Assembly (NCBI RefSeq): GCF_002022275.1
Contig: NZ_MSDF01000017.1
Location: 1-64,000, forward strand
Source of the DNA: Pseudomonas fluorescens
GTDB lineage: Bacteria > Pseudomonadota > Gammaproteobacteria > Pseudomonadales > Pseudomonadaceae
DNA length: 64,000 bases
Direction of reading: 5' to 3'
Both the position numbers and the translations under genes were made by a program. Below the pieces are notes generated by a model. It saw nothing but the letters and a program-made list of their open reading frames with translations. It had not been told where the DNA came from and made no database searches. Numbering within the stretch: the stretch's first letter is position 1; each line of letters opens with the position of its first letter. Shown here piece by piece: positions 9,200 to 17,653 of the stretch.

Positions 9200-9208
9200 T
9201 TATCCACA
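9200..9208 (+). promoter_or_regulatory. Second DnaA box (exact TTATCCACA)
   Basis: Exact TTATCCACA, 12 bases before the holD start codon. It could place holD, and perhaps mksFEB, under replication-linked control by DnaA. This is an inference from the motif and its position. Confidence 0.5.
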
Positions 9209-9220
9209 AGTGGCCGAGCT

Positions 9221-10003
9221 GTGCTTATCGAGTCCCGACGTCGCGCTTACTTGACCGCCATGCAGGTGGTCAACTGGCTGCCCCGCACCGAACTGCCGTT
9301 TGCCGCGCCGTCGCGGCCTGAGCTGCTCGAAGCGCTTGAGCCCTATGAGGCCATCGTGGTGTCGGGGGAGGAGGCGGCTGCGCCGGTGGCGGTGGTCAAG
9401 CCCGCGCCCGAAGTACGCCCTGTTGTAGAACGGGCGAAAATCGAAGTACCACGCCCGTCGCCCATCGCCAAAGCCCCTGTGGCTGAAAAGGCTGCCCCGG
9501 TCGCCAAGGCCGTCGTGACCCCGCCGCCGCGTTTTGCCCTGCAATTGCTCCGCGCCGGGCGCTGCCTGCTGCTGGTCGAGTTGCCCACTGGCGAGCGCTT
9601 CCAGACCCGCGACCCGGCCTACATGCTGCTCAAAGACATGCTGCGCGCCGCCGGCCTGCCCGACAGCCCGCAAATCATCGGTGACCCTGTTCGTTGGCCG
9701 TTGCTCGCGCGCGGCACCATGGACCAGGGCCCGGAAGCCGCGCGGGATTTTGTGCAAGGTTTTGTGTCGGCGCGCCTGGAAGACGAACCCTGCGTGTGCC
9801 TGTGGCTGGTCGGCCTGCCCGCCGTGCGTTTTGCCGGTGAAGCCAACGCCGAAGCCTGGTACCGCGAACTGCAGGTCGAAGGCCTGGGTTCGGTATGGGC
9901 CCTGCCGGGCCTGGAATTATTAATGGAAGAGCCACAGCGTAAGGCTGATGTCTGGCAAGCCATGCGCCGGCTGATGGCGCGCTGGAAAACAACCGATGAG
10001 TGA
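9221..10003 (+). CDS. holD: DNA polymerase III psi subunit (HolD), Pseudomonas type
   Basis: 260 aa from GTG 9221, chosen because it keeps the N-terminal stretch RRRAYLTAMQVVNW, which resembles the chi-binding N-terminus of E. coli psi. A start at ATG 9260 would remove it. Position supports the call: holD lies directly before rimI in E. coli, and the Pseudomonas psi gene described in the literature (PA4679 in P. aeruginosa) occupies the same place. A Pro/Ala/Val-rich linker (about residues 55-100) precedes a C-terminal globular part. The protein bridges SSB-bound chi to the clamp loader. It overlaps rimI by 8 bases. Sequence similarity to enterobacterial psi is weak, so the call rests mostly on synteny. 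Confidence 0.8.
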   Translation: MLIESRRRAYLTAMQVVNWLPRTELPFAAPSRPELLEALEPYEAIVVSGEEAAAPVAVVKPAPEVRPVVERAKIEVPRPSPIAKAPVAEKAAPVAKAVVTPPPRFALQLLRAGRCLLLVELPTGERFQTRDPAYMLLKDMLRAAGLPDSPQIIGDPVRWPLLARGTMDQGPEAARDFVQGFVSARLEDEPCVCLWLVGLPAVRFAGEANAEAWYRELQVEGLGSVWALPGLELLMEEPQRKADVWQAMRRLMARWKTTDE

Positions 10004-10448
10004 GGCTTTAACCTTCCGCCCGATGACCGAGGCTGACCTCGACGCCGTGCTGAAAATCGAATACGCGGCGTTCAGCCACCCCTGGACGCGCGGGATTTTT
10101 CTCGACGGGCTGGGCAAGTACCAGATCTGGCTGATGTTTGAAGGTGAGCAGCAGGTGGGGCACGGCGTGGTGCAAATCATCCTCGATGAAGCGCATTTGC
10201 TGAACATCACCGTCAAGCCGGAAAATCAGGGGCGTGGCCTGGGCCTGGCGTTGCTGGAGCAGCTGATGTCGCGCGCGTATGCCGCCAACGCGCGGGAGTG
10301 CTTTTTGGAAGTCCGCGACAGCAATACCGGGGCATTCCGCTTGTACGAGCGCTATGGTTTCAACGAAATTGGCCGTCGTCGGGATTACTACCCCGCCGTG
10401 GGTGGGCGTGAAGACGCGGTCGTGATGGCCTGCACGCTCGTCGACTGA
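9996..10448 (+). CDS. rimI: RimI, N-alpha-acetyltransferase of ribosomal protein S18
   Basis: 150 aa, the normal length for RimI. The GNAT acetyl-CoA motif is visible as VKPENQGRGLGLALLEQL near residues 72-90, and the C-terminal hallmark YERYGFNEIGRRRDYYP follows around residue 112. It transfers acetyl from acetyl-CoA to the N-terminal alanine of S18. It overlaps holD by 8 bases (ATG inside the last codons), so the pair is a coupled operon. A REP doublet follows. Confidence 0.95.
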   Translation: MSEALTFRPMTEADLDAVLKIEYAAFSHPWTRGIFLDGLGKYQIWLMFEGEQQVGHGVVQIILDEAHLLNITVKPENQGRGLGLALLEQLMSRAYAANARECFLEVRDSNTGAFRLYERYGFNEIGRRRDYYPAVGGREDAVVMACTLVD

Positions 10449-10475
10449 CCTCAATCCTTCTGTAATAGCTGATCC

Positions 10476-10551
10476 CTGTGGGAGCCGGGCTTGCCCGCGA
10501 TGGCGGTGTGTCATTCACCACCGCTATCGCAGGCAAGCCAGCTCCCACAGG
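10476..10551. repeat. REP doublet
   Basis: CTGTGGGAGCCGGGCTTGCC and its inverted partner GGCAAGCCAGCTCCCACAG, 38 bases apart, between the convergent ends of rimI (+) and the small acidic gene (-). It can fold into a long stem-loop. Confidence 0.85.
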
Positions 10552-10572
10552 TTCCCGGTTTTACAATGAATC

Positions 10573-10977
10573 TCAGCGATTACCGTCCACCGGATCAATA
10601 TCCGCCAGTTCGGCCTCATCCAGCCCATTCCCGCCGCCAATCTCGTCTTCATCGACGATGCTCAGATCATAATCCGCCGGATTATCTTCACCTTCCTCCC
10701 GCGCATCCCGCGCGCCATCCTCATGGATCAGCGTCTCCGGGCTCATATCGTCATCGGTCGGTTCATGGTCAGCGGTGGAAGCCCCGGTCAGCCCGGCCTC
10801 GCGCACCCGCTCGTCGGGCAACAAGTGCTCGCGCTCACGTGCAGGGATCTCATCGCCGATTTCCGCCGTCGGTTCTTCCTCGTCAAAATCCAGCTCACGC
10901 ATGGAGCCCATGCGGTCTTCGTTGTCATCAATCGGTTCGGGCTGCGTAGCGCCGAAGGGGCGTCGTGATTCAGTCAT
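10573..10977 (-). CDS. Small acidic protein of unknown function
   Basis: 134 aa from ATG 10977 (MTESRRPFGATQ). Very rich in Asp and Glu, with few hydrophobic residues and no membrane segment, so it is probably disordered and cytoplasmic. Recurrent elements such as DDNEDR, DEEEP, DDDMSPET and VDEDEIGG are visible. A homologue occupies the same place between rimI and a carbonic anhydrase gene in P. aeruginosa. I do not recognise a catalytic motif, and annotations that call such proteins serine kinase or phosphatase are not supported by anything in this sequence. Confidence 0.75.
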   Translation of the reverse strand: MTESRRPFGATQPEPIDDNEDRMGSMRELDFDEEEPTAEIGDEIPAREREHLLPDERVREAGLTGASTADHEPTDDDMSPETLIHEDGARDAREEGEDNPADYDLSIVDEDEIGGGNGLDEAELADIDPVDGNR

Positions 10978-11116
10978 GGCCAATCCTCATACTGTGGGGC
11001 TTATAGTGTGTGGACAGGCTCGGCGCCCTAAAGATTCAAGCTAATTCGCGCCCGGCGTGACCCGGACGAGCGGTCGTCTGTCACACAGCTGCGCATCATT
11101 CCTGAGGCTTACCCTG

Positions 11117-11761
11117 ATGAACGAACTACAAGACCTGCTTGATAACAACGAACGCTGGGCGGACGCGATCAAACAGGAAGATCCCGAATTCTTCGCCAAG
11201 CTGGCCCGCCAGCAAACCCCGGAATACCTGTGGATCGGCTGTTCAGACGCCCGCGTACCGGCCAACGAAATCGTCGGCATGCTGCCGGGTGACCTGTTTG
11301 TGCACCGCAATGTGGCCAACGTGGTGCTGCACACCGACCTCAATTGCCTGTCGGTGATCCAGTACGCGGTGGACGTGCTCAAGGTCAAACACATCCTGGT
11401 TACCGGCCACTATGGCTGCGGCGGCGTGCGCGCCTCGATGCAGGACCGCCAGTTCGGCCTGATCGACGGCTGGCTGCGCACCATCCGTGACCTCTACTAC
11501 GAAAACCGCGACGTGCTGGCCCAGCTGCCGACCGAAGAAGAGCGTGTGGACCGCATGTGTGAGCTGAATGTGATTCAGCAAGTGGCCAACGTCGGCCACA
11601 CCAGCATTGTGCAAAACGCCTGGCACCGCGGGCAGAACCTGTCGATCCATGGCTGCATCTATGGCATCAAGGATGGCCGCTGGAAGAGCTTGAACACCAC
11701 CATCAGTGGCTTTGAGCAACTGCCGCCGCAGTATCGCTTGCGCCCGCTGGGTGAAGTTTAA
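11117..11761 (+). CDS. can: Beta-class carbonic anhydrase
   Basis: 214 aa. The zinc ligands of beta carbonic anhydrases fall at the same numbers as in E. coli Can: C42, D44, H98 and C101, with CSDAR at 42-46 and GHYGCGGV at 97-104. The enzyme interconverts CO2 and bicarbonate in the cytoplasm, supplying bicarbonate for carboxylases at low CO2. ATG 11117 follows CTGAGG; the frame is open upstream to 11057 without a better start. Its stop overlaps the end of the convergent SET-domain gene by four bases. Confidence 0.95.
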   Translation: MNELQDLLDNNERWADAIKQEDPEFFAKLARQQTPEYLWIGCSDARVPANEIVGMLPGDLFVHRNVANVVLHTDLNCLSVIQYAVDVLKVKHILVTGHYGCGGVRASMQDRQFGLIDGWLRTIRDLYYENRDVLAQLPTEEERVDRMCELNVIQQVANVGHTSIVQNAWHRGQNLSIHGCIYGIKDGRWKSLNTTISGFEQLPPQYRLRPLGEV

Positions 11762-12288
11762 GGGCGGCTGAGGCAGTCCAGCTGATTGAAGAACAAATAG
11801 CCATCCGGGCTCAGTTGTTCCTCTGGACCTTTGATCCAGCCCCGACAGATCGAACAGCCGCACTGGCAGGCGAACTGTTGGGGCAGTACGTCGCCCGTCT
11901 TGGCGAAATCGATGGTCAACCATGTGTTGGCGGCGATCGATTTGATTGTCCACAGCTGCAGATAAGCTGTGTCGAAATACAGGTTCGGCTCACAGGAATG
12001 GTGCAGTTGGCCGCAGAACCAAGGGTCATACAGCCGAATTCGTGCGGAAATCTGGAAGGTATGAGGGCGACAGTCGTTCAAGGCATACCCGAATACTCTG
12101 GCTACGAGGGTGCGGTTGTCGAAATCGACGCGGGATTTGATACCGACGGTTTCACCGTTTTTATCGCGCACGACCTCAAACTGGCGCGTCGAGGGGTAGC
12201 CTGACTCGACCAGCGTGGTTGCGAAGGGGTACAGACTGTCGTTTTCACTGTCAGCGCCGGTAGCCTTATCCATGGCTCGAGTTTTCAT
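11758..12288 (-). CDS. Small SET-domain protein (putative lysine methyltransferase)
   Basis: 176 aa from ATG 12288, which has a strong AAGGAGAG site just ahead. Two SET hallmarks are visible: LHHSCEPNLYFD (the NHSCxPN pseudoknot, here HHSCEPN) near residue 95, and LTIDFAKTGD near residue 125. A post-SET-like cysteine cluster CQCGCSICRGW follows, which could bind zinc. SET enzymes use S-adenosylmethionine to methylate lysine. Bacterial stand-alone SET proteins occur but their targets are mostly unknown. The catalytic tyrosine normally found after the NHSCxPN strand is not obvious; the DF-K-GD segment replaces DY. Activity is uncertain. Confidence 0.75.
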   Translation of the reverse strand: MKTRAMDKATGADSENDSLYPFATTLVESGYPSTRQFEVVRDKNGETVGIKSRVDFDNRTLVARVFGYALNDCRPHTFQISARIRLYDPWFCGQLHHSCEPNLYFDTAYLQLWTIKSIAANTWLTIDFAKTGDVLPQQFACQCGCSICRGWIKGPEEQLSPDGYLFFNQLDCLSRP

Positions 12289-12379
12289 CACTCTCCTTGG
12301 GGTGGGCTGCATCGACCTGCGAATAATGTCTGACTACCAGTCTTGCAGCGGATGGGCCCGCCTCAAGACTCGCTGAAGA

Positions 12380-12431
12380 AACCGCCGATATCTACTGTCA
12401 ATGTTGACAGTCGATATCGGCGGTTTTTTTT
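12380..12431. terminator. Hairpin terminator
   Basis: CCGCCGATATC-TACTGTCAA-TGTTGACAGT-CGATATCGGCGG, followed by eight T's on the plus strand; on the minus strand the stem is followed by TTTCTTC. Its place at the 3' end of the leftward gene at 12437-13606 suggests it stops that transcript, although the better T-run points rightward. Confidence 0.7.
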
Positions 12432-12436
12432 GCGAC

Positions 12437-13606
12437 TTATAGCGCCGGCGCCGCGATGACGGGCGCCGGGGCGGTGTCCCTCAGTTGTTTCAGCTGAGTT
12501 TTTATCACCGGTGTGGCGCATTTGGCGTTGGCCTGCACCGAGGTCTGGTTGCGCACTGAGGTATAGAACAGTTCACAGGTCTGTTCCTTGCGCGTGACTT
12601 GCCAGGTGTTCATGCACGCCTTGAGCAATACGTTCGGGTCGCTGGCCGGTTTCTGTCCCATTCCGGCTTGCCAGCAAGCCGCGCTCAAATCCTGGCCCAT
12701 GACTTTCAAACCGGCCTCGTCGGCCTTCTGCTCGTTACCGTCATAGGTGGCCGGGTCTGCCGCATACCAGATGTAACTCGGGTGGTTGGCGCCCAAAACC
12801 GACACGGTTTTGCCCGCCACCGGGCTGATTTGCGCCAGGCTCAATACGTTCACTGTCTGGCCATACTGTTGCTTGATCCAGTTACGCACCGGCGCGCCGA
12901 ACGCCACCATCGGCAATGAGCCGCCGGCGTGCAGGCTCAGCTCCTTGACCATGCGCGTCTGGTAGTCGGTGAAGTAGCCGTAGACGGCTTCCAGATCCTT
13001 GCCCGCATTGGACGGCGCGGCAATCGGCGCGATATCGATGATGGTCTGGTAGGCCGGCGTTTCGGTGGCCGGGATGCCATTGTCGGTGAGCAAAGTCGCC
13101 CAGCGGTCGGTGGTAGCCGATTCCAGGTAATCCTGGGCCTGGGTCAGAGAGTAATCCGGCGGAAAGTGCAGCAGTTCAATGCTTTTGCGGTTTTCCAGGG
13201 CCATGCCCAGCGGCAGGAACAGGTACCAGTTATAGGCCCATTTGCCGTCACTGTTGAGTTTGCTGGCGCCCTGGTAGGCCAGGTCGGCGGTATTGAGCAA
13301 CGCGGTCAGGGGCTGACCATAGCCGTCGGGCACGCCGGTGAAGGTCGCCGACACCTGGCCGTCGTGGGTTTTCACGCTGACTTTGGCGCGGCTGTAGCCG
13401 TCGCGCTGCAGGCTTTGGGTCAAATAATGCTCGGCGGTCTGCTCCAGCGTCCAGGGCCGGAAGCAGATCACGTTGCAGTTATTGGGGAACGCGAACACTT
13501 GGGTGACACGTTGTGTGCTGCCCAGTGGCACTTCGATGTCGGCCTGTACGACCGCACTGGCCAGCAGTGCGGCCAGGGTGAAAGACAACCTGGTCGGTTT
13601 GAACAT
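12437..13606 (-). CDS. Exported protein of unknown function, paired with a phosphoesterase
   Basis: 389 aa from ATG 13606 (MFKPTRLSF), preceded by AAGGA. A cleavable signal peptide ending near VVQA (about residue 22) indicates export to the periplasm or beyond. The mature part contains scattered cysteines that could form disulfides, and no motif I recognise. It lies 122 bases downstream of a Tat-exported phosphoesterase gene on the same strand, so the two may be co-transcribed and act on the same substrate. The C-terminus is Ala/Pro-rich (APAPVIAAPAL). Confidence 0.7.
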   Translation of the reverse strand: MFKPTRLSFTLAALLASAVVQADIEVPLGSTQRVTQVFAFPNNCNVICFRPWTLEQTAEHYLTQSLQRDGYSRAKVSVKTHDGQVSATFTGVPDGYGQPLTALLNTADLAYQGASKLNSDGKWAYNWYLFLPLGMALENRKSIELLHFPPDYSLTQAQDYLESATTDRWATLLTDNGIPATETPAYQTIIDIAPIAAPSNAGKDLEAVYGYFTDYQTRMVKELSLHAGGSLPMVAFGAPVRNWIKQQYGQTVNVLSLAQISPVAGKTVSVLGANHPSYIWYAADPATYDGNEQKADEAGLKVMGQDLSAACWQAGMGQKPASDPNVLLKACMNTWQVTRKEQTCELFYTSVRNQTSVQANAKCATPVIKTQLKQLRDTAPAPVIAAPAL

Positions 13607-13728
13607 GCTTGATTCCTTGTCAGCGAAAGCCCGTCTGCGCGGGGTGAAGGCCCACGTGCACACAGTAGCGGTTGACCAGGAAAACCGCGTGCTAAATCGC
13701 CGTCGATGTCGCTATTGGATAAGAAAAC

Positions 13729-15429
13729 CTACCGGTTGAACTGCAACGCGTTGCTCAAATCCCCCATGGGCTTCTGGCCGCGTGCGCTCATCGCGTCATC
13801 GCGCAGCTTGAGGCCGTCCAGTTTCTCCAACTGGAACACCCGGGTGATCAGCCGCAGGATCGACGCCGTGTCGTAAACCGTATGGTCCACCGTGCCCTTG
13901 CGCGCAAAGGGTGAGACCACGATTGCCGGAATCCGCGTACCCGGGCCCCAACGGTCGCCCTTGGGCGGTGCGACGTGGTCCCACCAGCCGCCGTTTTCGT
14001 CGACCGTGATGATCACCACCATGTTTTTCCATTGCGGGCTTTCCTGCAGCATCTTCAAGACACGGGTGATATGGCGATCGCCCGAGGCCACGTCGGCGTA
14101 ACCGGCGTGCATGTTGAGGTTGCCTTGGGGCTTGTAGAAGGTCACCGCCGGCAGCGTTCCGGCTTGTGCATCGGCCATGAAACGGTTGGTGCTCGGCTCA
14201 TCGCCAAGGCCACCATCGCGCAGGCGCTTCTTGCGCTCCACCGGGTTTTCCGGGCCTTGTTGCGTGAAATAGTTGAACGGCTGGTGGTGATACTGAAAGC
14301 TTGGAATTTTCGGAATCGCCAGCGAATCCTTGTGCTCGTCGATCGTTGCCTGCCAGGCACCGCCGTACCAGGCCCAGTCGACGTTTTTCTTCGACAGCTT
14401 GTCGCCAATATGTTCGTGGGACTGCGGCACCAGCACGCTGGGCAAGTCAGGTTTGGCGTAATCCGGGCGTTCCGGGTCGCGGATCCAGGTCGGCCAATAC
14501 GGTGGCGCCATGGTGTTCACCGCATAGCCGTCCGGCGTCAGTGCGCTGGGGCCGAATTGTGGCGGGCCGTCCATGGCACTCGCCGGTGACTTGTCCAAAG
14601 GTTTTAGACGCGTGTCGGTCGGGTCGTCGCTTTGCAGCGTGGCGATCTGCGATTTGGCCACCGAGTTGGCGGCGTCCGGGTAAAACGGCACTTGCGCGCT
14701 GATCAAGTACTGGTGGTTGAGGTACGAGCCGCCAAAGGCGCCCTGGAAGAAGTTGTCGCAGAGCACGAACTCCTTGGCGACGTCCCACAGGCGCAATGAG
14801 TAGCGGGTTTGCGGGTAGTGACCGAACGTCAGTGCGCCCGAGTCGGCCCAGGCAACAAAGTAATCGTTTTTGCCGCCATTGATCTGCATTTGATTCTGAT
14901 AAAACACGTGCCACAGGTCGCGGGTCACCAGGCTCAATGGCAGGTCTTCGCCGCTCGGGCCTTTGAGTGCATAAGGCGCGTTCGGCAAGTGTTCCTGGTA
15001 TTGAGTGGCGCTGGGGTAAACCACCCCGTCAATCGTCTGCGGCCCAAGCTGAGTCACGCCACCCCACACTTGCGGCAGTGTATCCAGCAGGCTGGCGTCG
15101 CGGTCGCGTTGCTGGTAGTCAGCGGGCTTGAGTGCGGACAATGGGCTTTCTACACCCGGGAAGTCGGCAAACAGGTTGTTGAAGCTGCGGTTCTCACCGT
15201 AGATCACCACCACGGTTTTCACCTGGTCATGCAGGGCCTTGTCGAGTTCCTCAGGCGTGAGTGGCCGCGTCACCGGTTTGCCCGGCGCTTCACTGGTATT
15301 GCCGCAAGCACTCAGCGTCGCGCCGACCCCCAGCACCGCCGCGCCCCCCAGAAAACGTCGGCGGCTGGTATCTACCGGCGCCTTGGTAGCGGAATCGGTG
15401 GAAGGGCGGTCTTCGTGCTCATCACTCAT
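13729..15429 (-). CDS. Tat-exported phosphoesterase (phospholipase C / AcpA acid phosphatase family)
   Basis: 566 aa. A twin-arginine signal (SRRRFLGGAAVLG, residues 22-34) ends in LSACG with a possible lipobox cysteine at 42. The N-terminal catalytic block of the phosphoesterase family follows: VVVIYGENRSFNNLF, where the Glu-Asn pair binds metal. Later motifs include FVAWADSGALTFGHYP, KPQGNLNMHAGYADV and ITVDENGGWWDHVAPP, typical of bacterial phospholipase C and AcpA enzymes. It should hydrolyse phosphate mono- or diesters outside the cytoplasm. The upstream intergenic region (15430-15587) is shared with the divergent mntA. No Pho box was positively identified. Confidence 0.85.
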   Translation of the reverse strand: MSDEHEDRPSTDSATKAPVDTSRRRFLGGAAVLGVGATLSACGNTSEAPGKPVTRPLTPEELDKALHDQVKTVVVIYGENRSFNNLFADFPGVESPLSALKPADYQQRDRDASLLDTLPQVWGGVTQLGPQTIDGVVYPSATQYQEHLPNAPYALKGPSGEDLPLSLVTRDLWHVFYQNQMQINGGKNDYFVAWADSGALTFGHYPQTRYSLRLWDVAKEFVLCDNFFQGAFGGSYLNHQYLISAQVPFYPDAANSVAKSQIATLQSDDPTDTRLKPLDKSPASAMDGPPQFGPSALTPDGYAVNTMAPPYWPTWIRDPERPDYAKPDLPSVLVPQSHEHIGDKLSKKNVDWAWYGGAWQATIDEHKDSLAIPKIPSFQYHHQPFNYFTQQGPENPVERKKRLRDGGLGDEPSTNRFMADAQAGTLPAVTFYKPQGNLNMHAGYADVASGDRHITRVLKMLQESPQWKNMVVIITVDENGGWWDHVAPPKGDRWGPGTRIPAIVVSPFARKGTVDHTVYDTASILRLITRVFQLEKLDGLKLRDDAMSARGQKPMGDLSNALQFNR

Positions 15430-15587
15430 GCTGTGAGTTCCTGCGGGGTGGTTGTTTCAAAATATTTCTCGGGACGGTAGCAATGGAATGTGACGAAAAC
15501 AAGACAGTAGCGTGATCGTCGGGGACGTGTCGAGCCGCCCCCTGCACTGCTAGACTCACCCAATATTGGATGTCACCGAGGTGAACC

Positions 15588-15878
15588 GTGAAGCCTTCAA
15601 CCGCCCTTGATCTGCAAAGAGCTGCTGTCAGAGAAGTCGTGTGCCGTTTTCGTATTTCAAATCCAAGAGTGTTTGGGTCTGTTCTGACGGGCACAGATCA
15701 GGAAGGCAGTGATCTGGATCTTTTGGTCGATGCTCCGCCGGGAACCACGCTGTTTGATCTGGGTGGCCTTCAGGTCGAGCTTGAGGATTTGCTCGGAGTC
15801 AGTGTGGACTTACTGACACCGGCTGAGTTGCCTGTAAAGTTTCGTGCGGCAGTGTTGGCAGAGGCGCGGCCAGTATGA
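15588..15878 (+). CDS. mntA: MntA-type minimal nucleotidyltransferase (antitoxin)
   Basis: 96 aa from GTG 15588. The minimal nucleotidyltransferase motif is intact: FGSVLTGTDQEGSDLDLLVD (residues ~28-47), i.e. GS-x-x-x-G followed by SDLDLL with the paired metal-binding aspartates. In MNT/HEPN pairs this protein neutralises the HepT toxin, in known cases by AMPylating a tyrosine near its active site. The toxin gene starts inside or at the end of this one. Here the antitoxin is complete while the toxin is frameshifted. Confidence 0.85.
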   Translation: MKPSTALDLQRAAVREVVCRFRISNPRVFGSVLTGTDQEGSDLDLLVDAPPGTTLFDLGGLQVELEDLLGVSVDLLTPAELPVKFRAAVLAEARPV

Positions 15879-16211
15879 CAATCAGCCGCATTATCTGGAG
15901 CACATCAGGCAAGCCACTACTGACGCGATCTGCTTTGTTGAGGGTTTGAGCAAAGAAGCGTTTCTGGAAGACAGGCGCACCCAGCAAGCGGTGGTGATGA
16001 GCTTGATCATCATTGGCGAGGCATCCACCAAGATCATGGATCAGTTCCGGATTTCGCTGCCAGTCATGCGCAAATCCCTTGGCGCAGCATGCGTGGTATG
16101 CGCAACCGGATCGCCCATGGTTACTTTGATATCAACCTCGACGTAGTCTGGGAAACCATCCAAAGCGCATTGCCTGATTTGCTGGAGCGCCTTCCTGGCT
16201 CTCCAGCCTGA
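15844..16211 (+). pseudogene. hepT: HepT (HEPN-domain toxin), frameshifted
   Basis: The first part reads in one frame from about 15844: QYDNQPHYLEHIRQATTD to KIMDQF (ending near 16047). The expected continuation is in another frame: PDFAASHAQIPWRSMRG, then MRNRIAHGYFDINLDVVW to a TGA at 16209-16211. Adding one C to the CC at 16047-16048 (TTCCGG to TTCCCGG) restores one frame. The HEPN active site R-x4-H (RNRIAHGY) lies after the break, so the uncorrected product is a 100-residue chain without it. The start is also odd: no ATG is in frame, and one extra A in ATGACAATC near 15875 would give a start overlapping the mntA stop. It is either a decayed toxin or a sequencing error. Confidence 0.8.
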
Positions 16212-16234
16212 AAGCATCTGCTTTCAGCGGTTGA

Positions 16235-17653
16235 TTACGGCATCACCGGCGGCAAATACTTCAACGTCGTCCCCAACGCCCACAGCAAGAACAGCACCAA
16301 CGGCGTGTGCACCAGCAACTGCACAAACGAAAACCCGATCAAATCCCGCGCCTTCAACCCCAATACGCCCAGCAACGGCAGCATATAGAACGGGTTGATC
16401 AAATTCGGCAGCGCCTCGGCGGCGTTGTAGATCTGCACCGCCCAGCCCAGGTGGTATTGCAGGTCATTGGCCACCTGCATCACGTAGGGCGCCTCAATGA
16501 TCCACTTGCCGCCGCCCGACGGAATAAAGAAGCCGAGCACCGCCGAGTACACGCCCATTAACAGCGCGTAAGTGTCGTGGGAGGCGATGGAGGTGAAGAA
16601 CAGCGAGATATGGTGCGCCAGGGTCTGGCCGTCGCCGCCCTTGACCACCGTCATCAATGCGGCGATCGAGCCGTACAGCGGGAACTGGATCAGCACGCCG
16701 GTGGTGGTCGGCACCGCGCGGGCGACGGCATCAAGGAAGCTGCGCGGGCGCCAGTGCAGCAGGGCGCCTACCATGATGAACAGGAAATTATAGGTGTTGA
16801 GCCCCGAGATGGCGCTGATCGCCGGCTTGGTCGAGAACTCATGGAACAGCCAGCCGGCGGCCAGCAGCGCCAGCAAAATGGTCAACAACGGGCTGTGTTC
16901 CAGCCATTCGCCCGGGCGGGTCGGCGCTTGTATCTTGGGCAGATTGAACGCCGGGTCGACGCCGCAGGCCTTGGCATCACGCGCGCTGTTCGGGCCCGGC
17001 GCGGTGGCGTAGGCGATGATCAGCGACACCACGATCAGCGCCAGCAACAGCACGCCGGATTGCCACAGGAAGATGGTCTCGGTGAAGGGGATCATCCCGG
17101 TGATCGACAGAATCGACGGCGGCAAACTCGCCGGGTTGGCCTGCAATTGCGCAGCCGACGACGACAGCCCCAGCGCCCACACCGCGCCAAGCCCCAGGTA
17201 TGCCGCGGCACCGGCCGCGCGGTAATCCATGCGCAAATCCGTACGGCGGGCCAGTGCGCGCACCAGCAAACCGCCGAACACCAGGGACAAGCCCCAGTTG
17301 AGCAAGGACGCGACCATGGAAATCAACGCGACCCAAGCCACGGCCGAGCGGCCGTTTTTCGGGATGCGTGCCAAACGGTCGATCAGTTTCACCGCAGGCG
17401 GCGAGCTGGCCACCACATAACCACCGATCACCACAAAGGCCATCTGCATGGTGAACGGGATCAGGCTCCAGAACCCGTCACCAAAGGCTTTGGCGGCTTC
17501 AGTCGGCGCGGCGCCCATGCCCAGGGTCGCCACGGCGACGATGATCACGGCGAGGGCGGCAAACACCCAGGAGTCGGGAAACCAGCGCTCGGCAAAGTTG
17601 GAACAGCGCAGGGCAAATCGGGCATAGCGGCTTTCTTCGATAGCATCGGCCAC
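16235..17653 (-). CDS. Short-chain fatty acid transporter (AtoE/TIGR00366 family)
   Basis: 472 aa, about twelve hydrophobic segments, consistent with a polytopic inner-membrane permease. Recognisable family stretches include GFWSLIPFTMQMAFVVIGGY near residue 60, GVYSAVLGFFIPSGGGKW near residue 368 and NLINPFYMLPLLGVLGLKAR near the end. Family members are linked to uptake of short-chain fatty acids such as butyrate or acetoacetate. No atoDA or thiolase genes lie next to it in this window, so the substrate is inferred from the family alone. Transcribed alone; divergent from the MFS gene. Confidence 0.85.
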   Translation of the reverse strand: MADAIEESRYARFALRCSNFAERWFPDSWVFAALAVIIVAVATLGMGAAPTEAAKAFGDGFWSLIPFTMQMAFVVIGGYVVASSPPAVKLIDRLARIPKNGRSAVAWVALISMVASLLNWGLSLVFGGLLVRALARRTDLRMDYRAAGAAAYLGLGAVWALGLSSSAAQLQANPASLPPSILSITGMIPFTETIFLWQSGVLLLALIVVSLIIAYATAPGPNSARDAKACGVDPAFNLPKIQAPTRPGEWLEHSPLLTILLALLAAGWLFHEFSTKPAISAISGLNTYNFLFIMVGALLHWRPRSFLDAVARAVPTTTGVLIQFPLYGSIAALMTVVKGGDGQTLAHHISLFFTSIASHDTYALLMGVYSAVLGFFIPSGGGKWIIEAPYVMQVANDLQYHLGWAVQIYNAAEALPNLINPFYMLPLLGVLGLKARDLIGFSFVQLLVHTPLVLFLLWALGTTLKYLPPVMP

